Source: CAVWDU01 sp963840725
GTDB lineage: Bacteria; Pseudomonadota; Gammaproteobacteria; Pseudomonadales; Halieaceae
DNA: 64,000 bases
Reading direction: 5' to 3'
Assembly (NCBI GenBank): GCA_963840725.1
Contig: CAWIZY010000009.1
Location: 806,001-870,000 of the forward strand
The notes below the pieces were generated by a model that searched no databases, was not told the DNA's origin, and saw nothing but the letters and a program-made list of their open reading frames with translations. The translations under genes were made by a program, and so were the position numbers. Every line of letters begins with the position of its first letter. Positions within the stretch are counted from its first letter, which is position 1. Below are positions 27,414-36,661 of this stretch, one piece after another.

Positions 27414-27788
27414 ATGAAATACCTGATTTTTGTCGCCCTCGGCGGTGCCATGGGCGCCGTAGGCCGTTATCTGGTGTCCACGGCTATCCACTCGAACTGG
27501 GATGGTCGGATACCGATCGGCACCTTGGTGGTGAATGTGCTGGGATCGTTCGTGATTGGAGTCGCGTTTGTGTTGATTGAACGGCAGGTGATTCACCCCG
27601 ACTGGCGGGGGGTTCTCATGGTCGGTTTCCTCGGGGCGTTTACCACGTTTTCTACGTTTTCTCTGGAAACAATCACGCTGCTGGAGAGCGGACATTGGGG
27701 TCAGGCAGCGGTCTATAGCGTTATCAGCGTTGCGCTGTGCGTGACCGTGGCCGGCGTTGCTGTGCAACTGACAAGGTGGTTGGTCTGA
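27414..27788 (+). CDS. crcB: fluoride efflux channel CrcB (Fluc)
   Basis: 124 residues, four membrane helices. Signatures: GGAMGAVGRYLVST, GTLVVNVLGSFVIG with the conserved Asn, and GFLGAFTTFSTFSLE with the phenylalanine box. It exports F- as an antiparallel dimer. It follows rarA by 43 bases; there is no room for a fluoride riboswitch here, so it is probably expressed with the operon. Confidence 0.93.
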   Translation: MKYLIFVALGGAMGAVGRYLVSTAIHSNWDGRIPIGTLVVNVLGSFVIGVAFVLIERQVIHPDWRGVLMVGFLGAFTTFSTFSLETITLLESGHWGQAAVYSVISVALCVTVAGVAVQLTRWLV

Positions 27789-27840
27789 GCGCTTGCCAGC
27801 GCTCCCGTATCAGAAAAAAGCGCGAGAACAGCTGCCGCTC

Positions 27841-27849
27841 TGATAGAAT
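27841..27849 (+). promoter_or_regulatory. extended -10 candidate upstream of serS
   Basis: TGATAGAAT is a TGn extension plus TAGAAT (5 of 6 consensus), about 110 bases before the serS ATG. No -35 is evident. Confidence 0.35.
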
Positions 27850-27958
27850 TTCAGCGTCGGGTAGCCACGGCCCCCGGGCAGCTGAGCATGCCACAGCGGT
27901 TTTAGACCGGTTCGCGGCAGCGACCCGACCCATCCAAGTTTATTATCAGGACATTTCC

Positions 27959-29257
27959 ATGCTGGATATCAAAGTGCTCAGACAAGATCCCCAGGCGGTG
28001 GCCGCGGCACTTGAGAAACGCGGTTTTACCTTTGACCAGGCGCGGTTCAAGGCATTGGACCAGAGACGCAAACAGGCTGATATGGACAGTCAGAATCTGC
28101 TGGCCGAGCGCAAAAAAACGGCCAAGCAAGTGGGTGCCTTGATCGGTCAGGGGATGGCCGTGGAAGACGCCAAAGCGCAGGTTGGCGAGGCCCTGGAGCG
28201 TATCGCCGGTCGCGTTGAGGAAGCTACTGCTGCGGCCAAGGCGGTGCAGAGCGAGCTGGAGACCTGGTTGCTCGAAGTGCCAAATATTCCGGACCAGGAT
28301 GTCCCTGCTGGTGAATCCGAAGCCGATAATCTAGAGTTGTCGCGCTGGGGAGAGCCGCCAGTGATGGGCTTTGCTGTCAAAGACCACGTCGCCATTGGTG
28401 AGGCACTTGAACAGCTCGACTCAGACACGGCGACCCGCATTACCGGGACCCGCTTTACGGTGATGTACGGCCCCCTGGCCAGACTGCACCGCGCCTTGAT
28501 TCAATTCATGCTGGATCTCCATACCGGGGAGCACGGGTACCGGGAAATCTACGTCCCTTACATTGTGAATCGAGATTCACTGATCGGCACTGGGCAGCTG
28601 CCCAAGTTTGAGGAGGATTTGTTCAGGTTGAACACAGATCCCCCGTTTTATCTGGTTCCCACGGCTGAGGTGCCGGTGACCAATGTCGCCCGGGACCAGA
28701 TATTTGAAGACGGCGAACTGGGTGAGCAGGGTATCCGGTTTGTTTGCCATTCCCCCTGTTTCCGCAGCGAGGCCGGGAGCTATGGAAGGGATACCCGCGG
28801 CATGATCAGGCAACACCAGTTCGAGAAAGTTGAACTGGTGCAAATGGTCCGCCCGGAACAATCGACAGCCGCACTGGAAGAACTGACCGGTCACGCAGAG
28901 CGGGTATTGCAGTTACTGGAGTTGCCCTACCGAAAAGTCATTCTCTGTGGCGGCGACATAGGCTTCTCGGCCCGGAAAACCTACGACATTGAGGTCTGGC
29001 TGCCTGCACAAGAAACTTATCGAGAGATTTCCAGCTGTAGCAGCTTCGGTGACTATCAGGCCCGCCGTATGCGAGCCAGATGGCGTAATCCGGCAACGGG
29101 CAAACCTGAGCTTCTGCACACGCTGAACGGTTCTGCCCTGGCTGTCGGTCGGACCCTGGTGGCGGTGCTGGAGAATTATCAGCGCGAAGACGGAAGTGTA
29201 GCGGTTCCTGCTGTGTTGCAACCCTACATGGGTGGGCTGACAGAACTGACCGTCTGA
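27959..29257 (+). CDS. serS: seryl-tRNA synthetase
   Basis: 432 residues from MLDIKVLRQDPQAV; the usual length is about 430. The N-terminal coiled-coil arm (about 30-100) grips tRNA(Ser). Class II motif 2 is FRSEAGSYGRDTRGMIRQHQF and motif 3 is NGSALAVGRTLVAVLENYQ. The ATG at 27959 is the family start; the open frame upstream to 27737 overlaps crcB and is rejected. Cotranscription with cysG, two bases downstream of the serS stop, is likely. Confidence 0.97.
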   Translation: MLDIKVLRQDPQAVAAALEKRGFTFDQARFKALDQRRKQADMDSQNLLAERKKTAKQVGALIGQGMAVEDAKAQVGEALERIAGRVEEATAAAKAVQSELETWLLEVPNIPDQDVPAGESEADNLELSRWGEPPVMGFAVKDHVAIGEALEQLDSDTATRITGTRFTVMYGPLARLHRALIQFMLDLHTGEHGYREIYVPYIVNRDSLIGTGQLPKFEEDLFRLNTDPPFYLVPTAEVPVTNVARDQIFEDGELGEQGIRFVCHSPCFRSEAGSYGRDTRGMIRQHQFEKVELVQMVRPEQSTAALEELTGHAERVLQLLELPYRKVILCGGDIGFSARKTYDIEVWLPAQETYREISSCSSFGDYQARRMRARWRNPATGKPELLHTLNGSALAVGRTLVAVLENYQREDGSVAVPAVLQPYMGGLTELTV

Positions 29258-29258
29258 C

Positions 29259-30722
29259 ATGGAATATCTGCCTATTAGTATCCGTTTGCGCGGTGAACCC
29301 GTGTTGCTTGTCGGCGGTGGCACCATTGCCACCCGCAAGGCCCGGCTGCTGCTGGCGGCGGGCGCCAGACTGACGGTAGTGGCGCCCGATCTGGCTGAGG
29401 AGTTGGACAAACAGTTACAGGCAAACAGGGGTGACTGGCGACAGCGCCGCTATCGCGAGAACGACCTGGACGGGCAACAACTTGTTGTCGCTGCCACCGG
29501 CGACGCGGCCACCAATGAGCAGGTGTATCACGATGCCCGGGCCCGAAATTTGCCGGTCAACGTGGTCGATGCACCGGAGTTCTGCAGTTTTATTTTCCCC
29601 TCCATCGTCGACCGTTCGCCCCTTACCATTGCGATCAGCAGCAGCGGCCGCAGTCCGGTCCTGGCACGCCGACTGCGGCGGCAGTTCGAGGCGCAGGTGC
29701 CGGCGGCATACGGACGATTGGCTGAGTTTGCCGGCGGCATGCGACAGCGTGTGAAGCAGGCTATCAGCGAAGAATCAACGCGTCGGTTATTCTGGGAGCA
29801 GGTCATCGACGGCGTCATCGGTGAACAGGTTTTAGCGGGCAATGAGGAGCGCGCCGGAGAATTACTCGATGAACAGTTGCGCGATGAGAAGTTGCGTGCC
29901 GAACACGATAATCGCGAGGGCAATATCCGGCAAGGGGAAGTCTACCTGGTAGGAGCTGGCCCGGGGGACCCCGATCTTATGACCTTCAAGGCGATGCGTT
30001 TGTTGCAAACCGCCGATGTTGTGCTGTACGACCGGCTGGTGTCCACGCCGATTGTAGAGATGGCGCGACGAGATGCCGAGCGAATTTATGTCGGTAAACG
30101 CAGGGCTGAGCACAGTATGCCGCAGCCCGAGATCAACCAGTTACTGGTGGACCTGGCGCAACAGGGTAAGCGGGTGGTGCGATTAAAAGGCGGCGATCCC
30201 TTTATCTTTGGCCGTGGTGGTGAAGAGATTGAACTGTTAGCGCACAACAAGATCGCGTTTCAGGTGGTTCCGGGTGTGAGCGCGGCCAATGGTGTCGCCT
30301 GCTACGCGGGTATCCCGCTTACCCACAGGGACTACGCCCAGTCGGTCAGATTCGTCGCAGGCCATCTCAAGGATGGTCGCCTTGACCATCAGTGGGAGCA
30401 GTTTCAATCCCGCAACGAAACGCTGGTGTTTTACATGGGCTTGGTGGGCTTGCCGACCATCTGCGCCGGTTTGATTGGGGGCGGACGGGCACCAGACACT
30501 CCCGTGGCAGTTGTCGAGCAGGGCACTTACGCGAGGCAACGGGTTGTTGTGGGGAGCCTGGAGTCAATCAATGCCCTCGTGGCCCGTCAAAAACCCCGTG
30601 CTCCGACCATTATCATCATCGGGGATGTCGTGAGGCTGCATGCCCAGCTGCGATGGTTCGGGGAGTCCACACTGCCCGGCGACGAGAGCCGGGCTGCGAT
30701 GGACTCTCAATCGTCCGACTGA
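29259..30722 (+). CDS. cysG: siroheme synthase CysG (fused)
   Basis: 487 residues. The N-terminal half is the dehydrogenase/ferrochelatase: NAD-binding LVGGGTIATRKARLL and SSSGRSPVLARRLR. The C-terminal half is the SAM-dependent uroporphyrinogen III methyltransferase: VYLVGAGPGDPDLMTFKAMR and RLKGGDPFIFGRGGEE. Together they make siroheme for assimilatory sulphite/nitrite reductases. It is about 30 residues longer than E. coli CysG (457), partly in the region between the halves and at the C-terminus. Its last 16 bases overlap the end of the convergent prc gene. Confidence 0.95.
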   Translation: MEYLPISIRLRGEPVLLVGGGTIATRKARLLLAAGARLTVVAPDLAEELDKQLQANRGDWRQRRYRENDLDGQQLVVAATGDAATNEQVYHDARARNLPVNVVDAPEFCSFIFPSIVDRSPLTIAISSSGRSPVLARRLRRQFEAQVPAAYGRLAEFAGGMRQRVKQAISEESTRRLFWEQVIDGVIGEQVLAGNEERAGELLDEQLRDEKLRAEHDNREGNIRQGEVYLVGAGPGDPDLMTFKAMRLLQTADVVLYDRLVSTPIVEMARRDAERIYVGKRRAEHSMPQPEINQLLVDLAQQGKRVVRLKGGDPFIFGRGGEEIELLAHNKIAFQVVPGVSAANGVACYAGIPLTHRDYAQSVRFVAGHLKDGRLDHQWEQFQSRNETLVFYMGLVGLPTICAGLIGGGRAPDTPVAVVEQGTYARQRVVVGSLESINALVARQKPRAPTIIIIGDVVRLHAQLRWFGESTLPGDESRAAMDSQSSD

Positions 30723-32844
30723 CCCGCCTGGCGCAGTGCATAGGCCTGCTGCCGCAGCGTCAGGGCATCCACCAGCACGTTGCCAGCCTCGGTGAGTAGC
30801 ACATCCGATTGCTCGTCGCTGTCTGCCTCATTCTCTGCTGCATCCGCCTCGGCCTGATCATCTTCCTCCTCTTCCTCGAGCGAGGTCAGCAGCTCTTCGC
30901 CGACAGCCTTGCGCCGCTTGTTCTCAATGGCCAGGGCTTTTTGCTCCCGGCTCTCTCGGAGGGCGACCCTGGCCTTCTCGTTCAGCGGCAGCATGGTCAT
31001 GTCCCGGGTTTCCCTGGCCATTTCCACCTGATCTTCCAGGAAGATAAATTCCGGGTCCACCGCACTGCGTTGCTGAAACAGGTTGGTGATCTGCGGCACA
31101 ATGGCTTCGACGTCGCTGTAACGACGATGTCGGACTGAGGCGATCTGATCCCAGTTCAGTGCATGATCTAGTGAGCTCTCACCGATTTCTTCAGGATCGT
31201 ATAGGGACGGAAAAGTGACATCAGGCACCACGCCCCGATGTTGAGTGGAATCTCCCGATATACGATAAAACTTGGACTCGGTCAGCTTGAGTTGGCCCTC
31301 GGTCAGTGGAATGAGAGTCTGGACTGTGCCCTTGCCGAAGGAGCGGTCGCCGACGATAATTCCACGTTGGTAGTCTTGTATGGCGCCGGCAAAAATCTCT
31401 GAGGCTGAAGCACTGAGCCGGTTAATTAACACCACCAACGGGCCTTCGTAATATGGGCTGCGCATTCTCTTACCGTCCCGCCAAACCCTGCGAGAAGAGT
31501 GCCGAATCTGCACCGTCGGACCGTATTCAATAAACAGACCCGTCAACTCGTTGGCCTCTTGCAGGGATCCGCCGCCATTGTTACGCAAGTCAATCACGAT
31601 GCCATCGACACCTTCTTCCTGGAGTTCTTCCAGCAAACGTTTAACGTCCCGGGTGGTGCTCTTGTACTCCTTGTCGCCCCTTCGCATCGCCTCGAAGTCG
31701 ATGTAAAAGGCTGGAATATCAATCACCCCGACCTTGGTCTTTTCGTCGCCATTGGGGATTTCGAGCACTTTCTTCTGTGCCGATTGCTCCTCAAGCTTGA
31801 CCTTGTTACGCACGATCCTGATGGTTTTTTGTTCGTCGTTGCTCTTTGATTTGGCTGGCAAGACCTTAGGCGAACCACGGAATCTTTGGGGCCCCTGATC
31901 AACTCCACGACCTCGTCCAGCCGCCAGCCGATCACATCTTCCATAGCGCCCGTCCTCGCCCTGGCCAACGCCGACGATTCGATCGGCAGGCTGCAATTCC
32001 CCTGCTTTGTCTGCGGGGCCCTTGGCGACCAGCCTGGCAACCTTTGTGTATTCATCTTCCAACTGCAGGACGGCGCCGATGCCCTCCAGCGACAGGCTCA
32101 TATTGATGTTGAAGTTCTCTGATCGACGGGGCGAGAGGTAATTGGTATGCGGGTCGTAGAGCTCGGTCAGCGCGTTGGCGTAGATCTGAAACACGTCCTG
32201 ACTGTTGTACTGGCTGAACCCGCTTGAGCTGGTTGGTGTAGCGTTTGTTGAGTGTCGGAACGATTTCGTCCTCCGGTTTCTCTGCCAGTTTGAGGCTAAG
32301 CACTTGATTTTTAAGCTGGCTTCGCCAGCGATCATCGAGCTCGGTGGTGCTTTTGGCCCAGCTGCGATCTTCGACGTCAAGTTCGTAACTTTCATCAACT
32401 GTGAAGTCCATTGAGGACACAGCCTCGGGCAAGGTGGCCAGTACCTGCTCAAGGCGCTTGGTCAACCGATCCTGAAACCGATTGAAGATCACGAAGCCAG
32501 CATCAAGCTTACCTTTCTCCAGTTGATCGTCCATCACCGTGCGGTACTTGTCGAACTCAGCTGACATCACTGGCCAGGAAGAACATCTTGCCGCCATCCA
32601 GGCTCTCGATGTAGTTGTCGAGATGTTCCGATGACAAGCTGTCGTCGTACTCGAGTTTCGCGTAGTGACGGTTCTCCAACTGCTCGACCATCTCGACGAT
32701 GGTCTCACGCTGATTATCCGTGTAGTCGATACCAGCCCAGCCAGCGCTGGCCCAGAGCACCAGCCAGCCCGCTGCCACCAGACTGGCCAGCCGGCCAACG
32801 TCAGCGTTATGCGGAGTGAGTGACAAGTGATTTGCGTTTTTCAA
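30707..32844 (-). CDS. prc: carboxy-terminal (tail-specific) protease Prc/Tsp, with frameshifts
   Basis: Periplasmic protease with a PDZ domain that trims or degrades proteins from non-polar C-termini; in E. coli it acts on MepS and FtsI. Start MKNANHLSLTPH at 32844 with a signal peptide (SLVAAGWLVLWASAGWA). The catalytic dyad is Ser in SASASEIFAG and Lys in RSFGKGTVQ. The frame changes near 32565 and 32215, and twice (compensating) near 31930 and 31860, where GAMEDVIGWRLDEVVELIRGP is in another frame. All segments are recognisable, so I read indel errors. About 712 residues when repaired, against 682 in E. coli; the end is acidic (EEEEEDDQAEADAAENEA). Confidence 0.87.
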
Positions 32845-33114
32845 AATTCTGTTACCTCTACAAGCCGAACCGCCAGTGTACCCGGGGTTTTGGGAGGGTC
32901 AACCAACCCATGAGTTGTTACGCATACAATATAGAGAAAGATTACTCCAAAAAGTTCGACTGTAGATCAGACTCAGAGTCGGCCAGTGCTGCAGATCCGT
33001 GGCTAGAGGCTCCAAAACGCTGAACTGAGCGCCTCAGAGGCATTGGCCTCAATCACGATAATCAGTAGTTACTGCTATTAATAAACTATACATAACATAG
33101 ATATAGGAGCCTAA

Positions 33115-33198
33115 ATGAAAGTAAATGCTAGGGCACCTCTGAATAATGGCAATGTGCTCAGGCTTTCAGGCAGATTCGCAATCAAGGCGCCGCTTTGA
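33115..33198 (+). pseudogene. mini-ORF interrupted by the MITE
   Basis: AGGAG (33105-33109) stands 5 bases before an ATG at 33115. The present reading runs 27 codons into the MITE. Removing the element and one CTAG copy restores a 15-codon frame, MKVNARVRLARIWAL, ending TAA at 33440-33442, followed 30 bases later by a terminator-like hairpin. This could be a short peptide gene, a leader peptide or chance. The basic, amphipathic look is noted but no function is assigned. Confidence 0.35.
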
Positions 33199-33411
33199 AG
33201 GCAGGCTGGTTGCCTGTCGAAAAGTGGCAACGTCGAGTGCGGGTTTGCCTGAAAGCCCCGCAGGGCGGGCCCTGAAGCGTCCAGAGCAAAGGGGCGGCCA
33301 TCCGTTTGCGCCGCTTGCCAAGGGTTACGGCCATTACCTGCGCGACGCGCCTTGCTCTGAACGCTTGAGGGCTCCGCTGAGCGCGATTGCCATTATTCAG
33401 AGGTGCCCTAG
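33128..33411. mobile_element. MITE of IS5-like type with CTAG target duplication
   Basis: The 276-base element at 33132-33407 begins GGCACCTCTGAATAATGG and ends with its reverse complement; the inverted match extends about 22 bases inward (to ...GGCAAT) and resumes as GCTCAG. Both ends are flanked by CTAG (33128-33131 and 33408-33411), the YTAR-type 4-base duplication made by the IS5 group of the IS5 family, whose ends also share GG...GAATAA. No transposase is encoded, so it is non-autonomous. The IS5 assignment is from recalled end and target features, not a search. Confidence 0.8.
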
Positions 33412-33471
33412 GGTAAGACTGGCTCGCATCTGGGCCCTTTAAGCTATCTTCAGGATTCGTTATTAGTGATG

Positions 33472-33495
33472 CCCGGCGTTTCCGGGTTTCGTTTT
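33472..33495 (+). terminator. short intrinsic-terminator-like hairpin
   Basis: CCCGG (33472-33476), loop CGTTT, CCGGG (33482-33486), then TTTCGTTTT. A 5-pair all-GC stem with a T-rich tail, about 90 bases before the next gene's ATG. It would terminate transcripts from the mini-ORF region. Confidence 0.45.
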
Positions 33496-33587
33496 GTTCA
33501 GGGATAGGGTGGATGCGATTAGCACTGGTAATAATCGCGATCGCCGGGCATGCTGCGCCTTTCTAAAAGCCATCTGGAGATAGTGCG

Positions 33588-34343
33588 ATGTTACGAATGA
33601 GCTGGTTGCTCATGGCGGTGCTGCTCGCCGCAAGCACGGCCGCCAGTGCGGAGCAGAAGTTGCGGTTATTGGCCAGCACGTCGCCTCCTTACGTCGATCG
33701 CACCTTGCCTGAGCAAGGTCTCGCCGTCGAAATGGCGCGTCATCTTTTCTCCCGCACTCCTTATGCAGTAGAGGTCAGCTTTGAAAACTGGTCCAGGGCC
33801 ATTGAGGGCGTGCGTGTGGGGGTCTATGACGCGCTGCTGGCCGCCTGGTATAACAAGGAGCGCGACACCGACCTGCTGTTCAGTGAACCGTATTTGCGGG
33901 GCGACCTGATTATTGTGAAGGCCCGCAGCGATAGGGGTAGTTATCGCCAACTGCAGGATCTGCGGGGTCGGCGTTTGGGGGTCCAGCTAGACTATGCCTA
34001 CGATATCGACTTCACCGAAGTACCTGGTCTTGAGCTTGTGGGCGCGAACCAACTGATCGAAAATCTTCTCGATCTGCTGAACGGGAAAGTGGATTTCGTC
34101 ATTGGTGACCAGCGCACGATGAACCAACAGTTGCACGAATTCCTGGGCCAACAGGTCACCAAATTCGAAGTGTTGCCCATTAAACTTCCCGGCAGGGACC
34201 GGCACCTTGCGGCCAGCCGAGAGGTCGAGGGCCACGAGCAAATTGTGGCGGCATTCAATCGGGCTCTCGCCGAGAGCCGCAAGGACGGCTCTTATCAGGC
34301 GATACTGAAGAAGTGGGAGGACCGGTACAGAGGTGGGCGGTAA
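33588..34343 (+). CDS. periplasmic solute-binding protein (SBP_bac_3 family)
   Basis: 251 residues with a signal peptide (LLMAVLLAASTAASA) and a type-II periplasmic binding fold: LRLLASTSPPYVDRTLPEQGLAVEMARHLF at the start, DALLAAWYNKERDTDLLFSEPY in the hinge region and a C-terminal YQAILKKWEDRY. The segments resemble polar amino-acid binding proteins. No ABC permease or ATPase is adjacent, so it may be an orphan binding or sensory protein. Ligand unknown. Confidence 0.82.
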   Translation: MLRMSWLLMAVLLAASTAASAEQKLRLLASTSPPYVDRTLPEQGLAVEMARHLFSRTPYAVEVSFENWSRAIEGVRVGVYDALLAAWYNKERDTDLLFSEPYLRGDLIIVKARSDRGSYRQLQDLRGRRLGVQLDYAYDIDFTEVPGLELVGANQLIENLLDLLNGKVDFVIGDQRTMNQQLHEFLGQQVTKFEVLPIKLPGRDRHLAASREVEGHEQIVAAFNRALAESRKDGSYQAILKKWEDRYRGGR

Positions 34344-34517
34344 AAGCGCTCACACCCAGGCTCTTGCACAGGATTCGGAGCTCGGTTTTGCGGGTCAAGG
34401 CGCCAGGGCGAGCGCAAACTGCTGGCAGTATTCAGGTTTCGGAGCGAGAATGGGGCTATTTGCCGGAGTTCTGACCGACCCCTGCCGACTCATAACCCTG
34501 AACTGAGAGATTCGTTT

Positions 34518-35920
34518 ATGTTAGCTGCCACCCGCCTTACCCTGCTTCTGGTCATGCTGTCTCCGGTAGTCGCTGCCCAGCAGTTGCAGACACCGCACGC
34601 GGCCAAGACACTGGAAATCTACCGCCATATCGTCGAGGTCGATACCTCCAAGACCAAGAACAATACAGTGGCCGTGGCGCGTTACCTGGCGGATGAATTG
34701 GTGGCCTCCGGGATACCGAAGAAGGATGTGGAGGTCCTGGAACAGGGCAAATTCGGTGCGCTGGTTGCGCGGTATCGGGGCGACAGCGCCTCCGGCAAGC
34801 GACCGGTCCTTCTGCTGGCGCACCTCGACGTTGTGGAGGCACTGGCTGAAGACTGGGAACGGCCCCCGTTCGAGCTCACCGGGGACGATAATTATTTTTA
34901 TGCCAGAGGCACGATCGACAACAAATTCGGCGTGTCTCAACTCACCTCGACTTTTATCCGCTTGAAAAAAGAGGGGTTCGTGCCCGACCGGGATTTAATA
35001 CTTGTTTTCAGCGGTGATGAAGAAAGCGGGATGGTTACAACTCGCATGCTGGCCTACGAACGGCCAGACCTTGCTGAAGCAGAGTTTGCGCTTAATTCGG
35101 ATGCCGGAGGTGGCGATTGGAGCCCGAAGGGAATCCGCTGGTTTATATCATCCAGGCGGCAGAGAAGACCTATGTGACCTGGGAATTTACCGTCCGTAAT
35201 CCTGGCGGGCATAGTTCCCGACCACGGCCGGACAACGCAATATACGATCTGGCCCAGGCGATTACCAAAATTCAAAACCATCGGTTTCCAGTGCGCTGGA
35301 GCGACATGACGCTGGGTTTTTCGACGAGACGGGCCAGCAGCTTGGTGGCGAGCTGGGCGCTGCCATGATGCGATTCGCCGAAAACCCCGAGGACGAAGCG
35401 GCATCAGATCGACTTGGGTAGCGAATCGTCCTACGTCGGCACGACTCGCACTACCTGCGTGGTTACGATGTTGCAGGCAGGCCATGCCGAAAACGCTCTG
35501 CCGCAGTCCGCGACGGCCACGGTCAACTGTCGAATATTCCCGGGTGTTCCTGCGGCGGAGGTCCTGAGCGCACTGAAGCAGGCTGTCGGCAACGATGCGG
35601 TCGAGTTCAGGAAATCATAAGCCCACAGAAAGCCCTATTTCTGAGTTACGCGAAGATGTCGAGCGGCGCAGTGACGAGCGGTCCATGGACGTTATCCTGA
35701 TGTCAGGATGATCGCCTATATGGAGTCGGGCGGTACCGAGGGCATGCACTTTCGAAAGGCCGGTATTCCGACATGGGCGGCGAGCGGGATCTTTATGAAC
35801 CCCGATGAGATGTTCGCACACGGTCTCAACGAACGGGTGCCCATAAAAGCATTTTATGGCGCCCTGGATCACTGGTCCATCATCATTCGCACGCTGACCG
35901 GGTCAGAGCAGCGCCAATAA
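34518..35920 (+). CDS. M20-family metallopeptidase, exported, broken by frameshifts
   Basis: Signal peptide LTLLLVMLSPVVAAQ, then M20 (carboxypeptidase/dipeptidase) motifs: metal His in LLLAHLDVV, bridging Asp in RGTIDNKFG, catalytic and metal acids in VFSGDEESG. The dimerisation domain reads VRNPGGHSSRPRPDNAIYDLA, and the end GIPTWAASGIF, HGLNERVPIKAFYGALDHW. The frame changes near 35130, 35330-35410, 35620 and 35700; the first is a missing base in GAGCCCGAAGGG. Repaired length is about 465 residues, normal for the family. I favour sequence error but genuine inactivation cannot be excluded in this non-essential gene. Confidence 0.78.
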
Positions 35921-35990
35921 TGCGCGACGCCCTGACGGTCGGAGTCGCTTAATGTACTAACAAGTACTGTGAGTCTGCTAGACTCTGGTG

Positions 35991-36533
35991 ATGTCTGGCG
36001 CTCTAAGATACTTAATCCTCATGCTTACCGTTGATGCCGTTGTCCTGATGACGATGGCTGAGCGTGTGACCGCAGAGGTACTGGAAACCTCCGAACAGGG
36101 ATTTTATCTGGAGGTTTCGAGAACAGCACAAGTCGAGCCCGCAGTAGCTTACGAGCAGTTTATTCGCATCCATGAATGGTGGAATGCCAGTCACACCTGG
36201 TTCGGTCAGGCGGCGAACCTCTCGATTGAGGCCAGGGCGGGCGGTTGTTTTTGTGAACGCGCTGGTGATCGGTCCCATTTGCATATGCTGGTCAGCCACG
36301 TTGACCCGGGGGTACAGGTAAATCTGCTGGGTGGGCTGGGACCCCTGCAAGGTATGGGTCTCCAGGGGTTTATGGCGTGGAAATTTGAACCGGTAGCTGA
36401 TGGGGGCACACGGATATTACACAGCTATCGGGTAAGCGGTTACACACCAGCGGATCTTGCCAAAATCGCGCCAGTTGTGGATCAGGTGCTCACAGAGCAG
36501 GTCCAGAGACTACAGCAGAAACTGTCACAGTAA
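35991..36533 (+). CDS. exported SRPBCC/START-like protein
   Basis: 180 residues with a hydrophobic N-terminus (YLILMLTVDAVVLMTMA, probable signal peptide or anchor) and an SRPBCC-like fold: VSRTAQVEPAVAYEQFIRIHEWWN, GGCFCERAGD, a Gly-rich turn and MAWKFEPVADGGTRILHSYRVSGY. Fold members bind small hydrophobic ligands; exported versions occur in marine gammaproteobacteria. A GTG three bases upstream is an alternative start. No clear operon partner. Confidence 0.7.
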   Translation: MSGALRYLILMLTVDAVVLMTMAERVTAEVLETSEQGFYLEVSRTAQVEPAVAYEQFIRIHEWWNASHTWFGQAANLSIEARAGGCFCERAGDRSHLHMLVSHVDPGVQVNLLGGLGPLQGMGLQGFMAWKFEPVADGGTRILHSYRVSGYTPADLAKIAPVVDQVLTEQVQRLQQKLSQ

Positions 36534-36661
36534 CGGAGAGTAGAGCTATTAACTACCGCGGTCACAGCACACAGAGGCGCCAGGGTTTTGTCAGGGTATT
36601 GCCCGGTCAGAGCTTGCATCGCCACAATCGGGAACCCCGTGTTCCGGGCGGCTCACTGCAG

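Larger units (their letters stand above)
32845..33587. other. long intergenic region with MITE, mini-ORF and terminator
   Basis: 743 bases between the divergent prc and a solute-binding protein gene. From 32845 to about 33100 I see no gene. A Shine-Dalgarno/ATG at 33105-33117 begins a mini-ORF, a MITE occupies 33132-33407, and a short hairpin with T-run lies at 33472-33495. Open frames inside the MITE are not coding in my judgement. Confidence 0.7.

Noticed and set aside
33146..33442. 98-codon frame inside the MITE
   Set aside because: It spans the whole element and its flank, has no family similarity and no ribosome-binding site. MITEs commonly show chance open frames.
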